64,000 nt of DNA from Isoetes taiwanensis (taxonomy: Eukaryota > Streptophyta > Lycopodiopsida > Isoetales > Isoetaceae). Positions 56,634 through 64,000 of the stretch are shown piece after piece (the first letter of the stretch is position 1; each line of letters opens with the position of its first letter). The stretch lies in the NCBI GenBank assembly GCA_021234155.1, contig JAJEKV010000057.1, positions 2,325,821-2,389,820 of the forward strand, read 5' to 3'. A model generated the notes under the pieces. That model ran no database searches and was not told the origin of the DNA. It saw only the letters and a program-made list of their open reading frames with translations. The position numbers and the translations under genes were made by a program.

Positions 56634-59600
56634 ACTTGGATGTCGCCAGCATCAACTCGGTTCTACGCCATCGGAGTCACCTTCCATCGTCTCTCTCTAG
56701 ACACTCCGTCTCCTAAACCTATGGCCACTATGCCTTAAACCAACCGGCTGCTCCTCCCTTTTATATCAACACAAAGCCTTCTCAGATCATTCGAGAAGCC
56801 CCCAAGCGTTCCGATTAGCTTCCAGAAAATCCCCGACATTGCAGCTTCTAGAAATGCCTCGTTCTCCTGCAATCTTCTAATAGCTTCCCCTCGCACGAAC
56901 CATTGAAAAATTTAGGCTCAATCTCTATTTATGGAACATTCCAGAAACTGCCCCTTTATAATTATATGTTAGAGATAACTATACGAATACAAGACCTAAA
57001 CCTTATAAAATCCATTTCACAACTTTTGAACCTTATCCATAAGCTTCCAATTATTTCGTTTGGTATTTGTGGACCGTATCCCACGCATGGTTTGGCCTAG
57101 ATTTCGCCTGGGTATTGTACGGAAAATCGTATGCAAAGCATATTTTTTTAGCTGATTTGAGCTGTTTGTTGGCCGAGATGAAGGTAGCATTCCAAAATCG
57201 GTTAAGGCATACGTTTTTCTTGTTGTTTCTATGCATGATTTGAGAATAGAAGGATAAGAAAGCATGTTGCTTTCTTTTTTGAGCAAGCGCGGCCATGGAT
57301 CCCGGTGGGGCAGGCTTGGAGGCCATCGCCTGCTTTGTAAAAGAGGCGTGTGATTGATCATGCGGCTCAAATCGGCCATGCGATTCCAGGTCAGAAAAGG
57401 AAGAGGGGGATTTTGAGCTTTAAGGGAATCAAACAAATCCATGGTCTGCCTAGATCATCGCGGCTAAATCATAGCCTGCTTCCTTGTGTAGAGGGAATTC
57501 ATGGATTTGAAGGAAATGGGGGAGTAAAGCTGGCCGTTTGGAGCAAGGATTGAAGGGGGTATCAGAATGGCGGAGTAGGCTCATGCACACTGCACTAAGC
57601 GTGTGTATGAGTGAGCCGAATCTTATGGCCTTGGCTTTTACATGCAGGTAGAGCAGGGTTTGCATGCAGGTAGAGCAGGGGATTGATTCCGGCGGTACCA
57701 TCTGCGCTGCCATATGTTCTGTGTATGATCTCGTTGTTCTGTCTGAGGGGCAATGGATGCCAGCAGAAGGCGGGCTTGGAGGCACGTTGGCAGTTTGGTT
57801 CGGCACAGGCTGCCTTCGCTTTTTTTTTTTTTTGCTTCTAACCATGTATTACGTTTGGACCATTGGAAGTGGCGGGCAAATTGTCGATAAATGTAATGGC
57901 CTTTGATGTGGCATAGGACACGGAATATTCCAGAGATCCATGGTCAGAAATGAAAGATGCAAAAAAACGCAATCCTATATTATGAAGTTTTATTGTAAGT
58001 GTTAGACCCAGCCCTAGATCTAACGGTCTAGAATTTGTTTGATTGCTTGAACGGACGGCAAGGATTAGTCTAAAAAAGAGTAAAAAAAGGCGTAAGGTTT
58101 TTTTTGGACAGGAGAAAGAAACGAATGCCCTGCTACCTGTTTCGGAGATGGATCCTGCTCAACGACGGGCTATGGCGTATAGGGTAGAAGACCACTATAC
58201 CCGTTCTACTCTGTTATTTTCCCTAAACTCAATCTGGCAACCGATATTTTTATGGTTTCCTGTAAAATTGCCATGGATTGTTCAGGTTCTGGAGCTATAG
58301 ACTTTGATGTTAATCAACGTACTCTTTGTCTGCACTTAACTGGGCTACGCACAGGCAAATTTTGCAGCAAGTATGATCACCACAATCCTCTCAGAAGCCT
58401 TTTCCCCAGTTTTTCCTTCTGTATATCATTGTGGCCTTCTCATTATGGATATGGATAGCGTAGTGAAGAATCCGAAAGAGCTTGAGGTTACTGTAGATTG
58501 TTTTTTTGCTCTATTTTTTTTGCAGATCGCTAATCTTAATGATCTGTTCTACAAGATATCTCTGAAGGTTTTAAGCTCTCCAAGTGCTCATTACAAATCT
58601 TTATTCCAAGTGGTTTTATTTATCTTTTCCTTTTTTCGGTTTGAACAGCTTTGAACGGTGCAGAGCTCCCAAGCATCTTGCCTCTTCTGAGATATCAATC
58701 TTGTCTGACGTCAGATAAACAACCTCATGTTCGAGATAGTTGCTAATAGAAGGGAATCTCCTACTTATATACGAATATGTGGCATGTGGCATCGTATACG
58801 AGCAGGGGGCGTCACAATGCCAAGTGTCAACTTAGCATCCAATAGCTTTTTGAGAATCAACCCTCATTGCAAAACAAATATGTCCTGGATTGTCAAATTC
58901 AAGCACATGGGACAGGTTGAGCAACCCCAATGGCACCACAAGACTCTCAAGTTTGGTTTCCACTAAAATGAAGTTAGGGCCCATCTCCATCAACCCGATT
59001 GTGCAACTATCGGGTGCTTCGTGGCAAACCCAGATTATGCTTATTGCCCAGATAGGCACAACCAGAATTCAAGTTTTTTGGATGCTTCGTGATAGCACTT
59101 GGCTTTATCTATCTTTGTTTGGCCTTTTCTTTTCTTAGGCTTCTTTGTCTTCTTTTGCTGATCTTGTTCTTGATCTATGCTATTAGAATGAGGCAATGGG
59201 AATGGCAGGAAACGAAGTCGTGGCAAGAAAATGAATGGCAATGTCGTAATGGGGATGTATCCTTATAGTGCAATGGGAAGGGGAGGGCAACCCTAATGGC
59301 ACCACAGTTTGGCTTCCATATATGATGTTATCTGAAATAGGAAGGGCGTTCTTGCCAGCCTCCCAACTTGCAAAATTTGAGAGCGTCGTTGAGGCAGATG
59401 ACCAGATTTTGCAGGCCAGGGGCTGACACTGGACCCCTTCCTGTTCCATGACGTCAAGGTAAGACGACTTGATTCTTCTAGTTTTCAGGCCAATGGCTGG
59501 TAAGAATGTTGGACCCCTTCCTGTTTCACGACGACAAGACAAGACGACTTGATTCTCTTGGTTTTCTGCAGGCGAGTTTTTATTCTAAATAAAAATGATC

Positions 59601-60254
59601 CATAAATCAATAAGAATCTATAACTACTTACCTTGACGTATAAGGGTAAGACAACTGGGACATGATTCACGATTTGGCAATGACCAACGTTAGCTAGGAG
59701 CTATAAACAGGTGAATCATGGAGCAGTTGCCTTACCCTTACAATATCATAGTTGGGGAGGCATTTTCAGATATGGCATTTTCGAATCAAGCTGGCTATGG
59801 CGTCTCCATGGCCATGACAAATAGCTTTTGTTGAGCTGATATACAAGTGCCAGAACAAGAACAAACAAGTTTTTGTCTTGTGTTAACCAGATCAACAAGT
59901 AACGACGAATGTTGTGACCCAATTAGCATTCCGGGATATTGGTGATGTCATCAAAATAGGCCAGTTGGTGAAATGCTAACCTAACCATGATATCGTATAC
60001 GGGAAGGGTTTTTTGGATGAAATTCCATGTTTGCTTGGTGGATGCTGCAATTGATGGCAACAAGGAGCAGCCCACCGAAACAAAGAAGAATTGTAGACCA
60101 GAATGTTTACCCTAATAATATCACAATTGGGGAGTGGGATTTTGATCAGTTGTTTTCATGTGCCAGTGCTGCAAAATTGGAATTCCTTGTTATCAACATA
60201 GACGATGAGAAAGCCTGATGGTCTATTGATGGGCACATTTTCTCATCTTCAAAG
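56634..60254. other. No gene recognised
   Basis: 3.6 kb without a protein I can name. Open frames at 57017-57442 and 57450-57845 overlap and look random. A T run lies at about 57821-57832. Short duplications occur near 57640-57680 and 59414-59572. Confidence 0.4.
59414..59572. repeat. Tandem duplication, period about 74 bp
   Basis: Two copies share GGACCCCTTCCTGTT, AAGACGACTTGATTCT and a GTTTTC end, with small differences. Confidence 0.7.
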
Positions 60255-61194
60255 TTAACAAGGATAAACATGAACTGGCTGATTTTCCCCACGCAATGCT
60301 TGACCTTCTTCCACCAAGTCAGCCAACGTTAGCCTTAGCATTTCCATCCTTCCAGCCATTTCACCCTACAAAAGATAAGTTGCAGACTTGTATAAACAAA
60401 TATATGATGCATCATTCATACAAGTCCTGTTCCTAGCACTTTATAAGAGAGACAGACTCACATGCTGCATATGGAACTGCCGCGAAATCTCCAGATGAAC
60501 GTTCTGAACATCATTATGCACTGCCTTCTGAATAGCTTCAAGACCTCTATCTAAAGCATGCTGCACCAACTGAAGAGCAAAAGGTGGCATCAATTGCTCC
60601 TGATTCACGTAGGTACCTTCCACAGTGGTTTGAAAAGGTTCCTGCTAATCAGAACATGATAATACAGCTCTTAGTCCACTGATGATTGGTGGAAAATGGA
60701 AAACGATATTCTACGTATTGAAGAACATGACAAAATCATTATCATTTTCTAACTGTATGTGATGACCACCAGTCAGAAAGAGAAACAAAGGTGATAGAGT
60801 GCTTGCATTTGAAAGATCTCAACCAGTATTTACATCATTGTTGTTTTGTTTTACATAAGCTATACCACATACATTTTGTCTTCTTCCATCTTTTGGACTT
60901 CGATTAATCTGTTCACTGGATCTAGTAAATGGAATGATATCAGACCTTATTCCTTTGATCGAATAAGAACTATTCCTCAAGTTTTTTTTTCCTTCCAAAT
61001 CTGCTCGTAAAATATTTGATGTAACAGCGAAAAGGCCAGCATCTTGCATATTCCCATTCAAGGATTCTTGGACTGTCAGATGGTTATTATTTGCTTCCAT
61101 TCGAGAAGCAGATGGAGTCTGAGACAACGCTGGTAAAAAAACGAACTGTCCCATTATCAAGACCTTGTGACCTTGCCTCTGGTTGTGAATAATC
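60255..61194 (-). CDS. NEDD1: NEDD1-like protein, three C-terminal exons
   Basis: Exons are 61194-60873, 60641-60462 and 60365-60255, with GT-AG introns and matching phases. The middle exon carries FALQLVQHALDRGLEAIQKA and VQNVHLEISRQFHMQ. The last gives GRMEMLRLTLADLVEEGQAL and a RGENQP end. This is the C-terminal helical region of plant NEDD1, which binds gamma-tubulin ring complexes and places them on spindle and cortical microtubules. The N-terminal WD40 propeller is not present: the UDP-glycosyltransferase gene begins 375 bases upstream on the same strand. Either this is a fragment, or the earlier exons lie beyond 64000 with the transferase gene inside an intron. One unidentified exon-like segment lies at 61270-61390. 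Confidence 0.7.
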
Positions 61195-61569
61195 CTGAAA
61201 ATTGAAAATACATAGCAAATAATGTGTTAGGAAAGCTTTTATAAGCCAAAACGAAATTATCACACAGAATGTGCTGTTTATAATCATATACATCATATTC
61301 AGCTGGCTGAAGTGCACATGGAAAGTTCTGAGTTATTTGTGAGGTCTTCAAATTTTTGTGAAGCTTTGGAATCATAGAAGTGTGCATAATAATGCATCAA
61401 TGAAAATGGAAACACACATGGAAGTAAGTGCGTTATATAAAATGTGGTGGTGTACCAAGAGACACAGCAGAGGTAGTCAGAAATTGCAACAACTGATACT
61501 TAAGTCCTTAAACTATTTTCATTTGTCATGCCTGTCATTTCTAATGGATTCTCACGGGTGAATGAGGAA

Positions 61570-63011
61570 TCAACTTTCTACAGCGAGTACAAAGGCTTCC
61601 AAATTCTTAGATGAAGAACCGTCTGGCATCAATGCCCTCTTTGCTACATCACTCATCTCCTTAGCCCTTTTCCTAAATTCCTTTGCTTCTTCCCCACTCA
61701 TCAGTCTCAATATGAGCTTCACAATCTCTTCCTTACGCACAATACCATCCTTTCCTTTCTCAAACCGCACCCCATTCTTCCACACATCCGCTATCATCTT
61801 ACAATTCACAAATTGGTCTCCTAACTGAGGCCAGCCCATTATAGGAACCCCTAGGCAAATACTCTCAAATGTAGAATTCCATCCAGAATGAGACAAAAAG
61901 CCTCCAACAGCAAAATGCTTCAAAACTTCCAACTGTGGAGCCCAAGAAATGACCATCCCTTGCTCCTTAGTCCGGATCACAAATTCATTTAAAAAGATTT
62001 GGGCAGATTCCTCGACCAGGCCTGGCCGAAGAACCCACAAAAAAGGTTGGCCGCTTGCTTCCAGTCCTTCAACGAGCTCTTTCACCTGCTCCACTGCAAC
62101 CTGTGCAACGCTGCCAAAAGAAACATATAATACAGAATTTGGAGCCCTCGTATCCAGCCATTCCAGGCATGAAGAATCCTCTTTTAGCATAGCCGGACGT
62201 AATCCCTCGCTTTTCTCGAACATTGGAAGCACCGGACCTATGGCTATTGCGTTGGGCATTTGCTCTAACAACGCCTTGTCTAACTCTTCAACATTGTTAA
62301 CAAGTATCCATTTCGTATTTACCATAAGCTCCGGCATGAACTTGACCAGTGGACAAGCTTCTCTCTCTGCCTTGTCCTGTAGATAATGGGGCAGATCTGG
62401 AAGATGAAGAACAGGGAGCCCTGGCACTATATACTCCGATTTTTCACCTATTCAATTTGCAAGTGAATTATACCCACATAAGAAATAAAGTCACAAATCC
62501 AAAACAAAAAAGATCACAAACCATATTTCTCGATTTCTGCAACAAGCCTCCGTATGTGTCGATCTACCAGAGCTGAACCAAGGTAGGCGGTCCAGTAACA
62601 AGCACAAGGGACGTCAAAACGTTCCCCCAAATCCAAAGCCCAGTGGAAGAAAGGGTCGAAGATGATACAAGAGGGCCGGGAGTTGGAGTGGATCAAGTTT
62701 TTGACAATACCATCTGCTGCATTTAGAAAATCCGTCTGATCAGAGGCTATGAAATCACGAACTCTGTCTCGGCTAATTCCTTGTGCGTAGGGTTCTGGGA
62801 GATGAGCTATGCTGAGGTTTTGGTGAGAATCTTGGAGGTCTTGAAGAATGCGAGAACTGCTGGCGAGGGTCACGGTGGAGCCAAGGGAGATTAGACGCCT
62901 GGCCAGATGAAGAGACGGATTCAAATGCCCTTGAGCTGGGAAGCATAAGAGTAAGAAATGTTTGCCATAGCCAATTCCGGTAGGTCGCTCCATTGCAAAT
63001 ACTAGGCCCAT
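61570..63011 (-). CDS. Family-1 UDP-glycosyltransferase, two exons, intact
   Basis: Exons 63011-62522 and 62447-61570 join across a 74-bp GT-AG intron in phase 1 and give 455 residues, the normal length. A second ATG at 62993 is an equally possible start. The N-terminal half binds the acceptor: KHFLLLCFPAQGHLNPSLHL holds the conserved histidine after the first strand (His in PAQGH), and CIIFDPFFHWALDL follows. The C-terminal half binds the sugar donor through a PSPG box from WAPQLEVLKHFAVGGF to WPQLGDQ. The final glutamine suggests UDP-glucose. One oddity is HSGWNS where HCGWNS is usual. The enzyme would add a sugar to a small lipophilic molecule in the cytosol; the acceptor cannot be told from sequence. 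No stop or frameshift was seen. Confidence 0.9.
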
Positions 63012-63778
63012 GCTCACACATCCTCCTTATATCTTTCTCACATATTTAATTAAACCTCTCTAGGGGTATCATACCAAGTATTTCATATTTTTCTTACTAG
63101 AAAATTGCCAACCTTCCCTTCGGTGCGCAGTTCATGTGCTTATACATAAGCAAAAATGCAACATAACACCACGTTTTAAAAAGCACTTTGTTTCAAAGGA
63201 TATCTTATAACTCTGTTTTCAAGGAGTGAAACGCATCTTATAACTCCTTTACACCATCTGGTGTGGAAGACAGTCGGCCACCCTTCGCCCAATTGTCCCA
63301 CGTGACACCCTTAATTAAGTGAAAATGCAAAAAATTCTGCCATGTGGCAGAATTTGAATTATTTGAGCATTCCATGTGCAAAAGACAACAATGAAAGCAT
63401 ACCATACAACCATAGTTACGAAACACGGCCACGGGAAACGCAACGGGTCCCCAAATTTTAGAGAACGGAAACGGCAACGGAACACGGAAACGGATACCAC
63501 AGGAATATTCCCTAAAGATACTTTGAATTTATAAAAAAATAAAAAAAAATATTATATAAAAAATCAGCAATGGTTATGAAAAAAATTAATTGTTAGAATT
63601 TCCTAGCCCTGCCGGACGACCAACACAGTAGAATGTGTCCTGATAGACGCCAATAGCGAAACAGGCCAAGGAAGAATACATAAGCCTAGTCTCTCAGTGT
63701 TAAAGAAGGTTTTGTATCCCAGACCCATTATATTCTTCCATTAGAGTAAGTAATCCCCATTAATTCATTCACCTGATA
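63012..63778. other. Upstream region of the UDP-glycosyltransferase gene
   Basis: On the minus strand an AATTAAATATG word near 63040-63050 could serve as a TATA box, but this is weak. A stretch at 63420-63495 repeats ACGGAAACGG-like words. No gene recognised. Confidence 0.3.
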
Positions 63779-64000
63779 CAGTATTCTCTCAGAATCTGGC
63801 AACGCAGCAAGAATCGGAGCATGCTGAATCTGATTGTAAAGTTCCCCATTCCTGCTCGTTTCAACATACTGCTAGACAAGGTGGAGCTGGATGCCAAGCC
63901 TTGCCATTCTACCTCTTGGCTTCTAAACAGAACCCTTGCACCTCCTGTGATGAGTAAAGCAGAGATGACCCAAAAATCATACTCTTGCAAAGAGCCCTTA
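63779..64000 (-). other. Exon-like segment at the window edge, possibly broken
   Basis: A minus-strand frame beginning MARLGIQLHLV near 63903 continues, after a TAG where a glutamine codon would fit, with YVETSRNGELYNQIQHAPIL and AALPDSERILYQ. It ends at CAG|GTGAAT, a good donor. I do not recognise the protein. It may be a 5' coding exon of a gene whose body lies in this window (for example NEDD1-like) or a pseudo-exon. Confidence 0.3.

Noticed and set aside
57017-57845. Overlapping minus-strand frames of 131-141 codons
   Set aside because: No domain, no splice structure, and competing frames of similar length on the other strand.

Overview
The window is nuclear DNA of a land plant. The evidence is split genes with short GT-AG introns, plant gene families (a plant-type LRR family gene, a family-1 UDP-glycosyltransferase, the C-terminal part of NEDD1), LTR retrotransposons primed by initiator tRNA-Met, and a tnp2-type DNA transposon. 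A non-LTR element with a (TAA)n tail and a Replitron-like HUH fragment suggest a seed-free plant such as a fern. That last step is inference, and no species can be named from the sequence.

Left flank (1-10.6 kb): a 1.1-kb element with inverted ends, then an intact 15-exon minus-strand gene for a cytosolic-type LRR protein of about 573 residues, similar to the Arabidopsis AT1G15740 type, with two apparent GC-AG introns. Centre (10.6-48.2 kb): a nested stack of mobile elements. A LINE-type zf-RVT remnant was split by LTR retrotransposon A (10618-48170, perfect 5-bp target duplication GAAGC). Element A was invaded by a 28-kb CACTA-like DNA transposon (14007-42014, inverted ends beginning CACACT, 3-bp duplication AGA). 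That transposon carries a six-exon tnp2-like transposase gene with two frameshifts, subterminal repeats, a 1.4-kb minisatellite of a 19-bp unit, unidentified exon-like islands and a decayed Argonaute PIWI fragment. It also contains LTR retrotransposon B (21060-30803), of the same LTR family as A.

Element B has gag and aspartic protease near its 3' end but no visible reverse transcriptase or integrase. Between its primer binding site and gag it holds a series of unfamiliar open segments. One of them is a complete histone H3 fold with an abnormal N-terminal tail. This and the Argonaute fragment are the two most unusual items here.

Right flank (48.2-64 kb): the rest of the zf-RVT remnant, a decayed I/Jockey-like LINE, a Replitron-like HUH endonuclease fragment, a class-3 lipase-like pseudogene with several frame breaks, the last three exons of a NEDD1-like gene, an intact two-exon UDP-glycosyltransferase gene, and part of an unidentified exon at the edge. 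All family calls come from reading motifs by eye. No database search was run.
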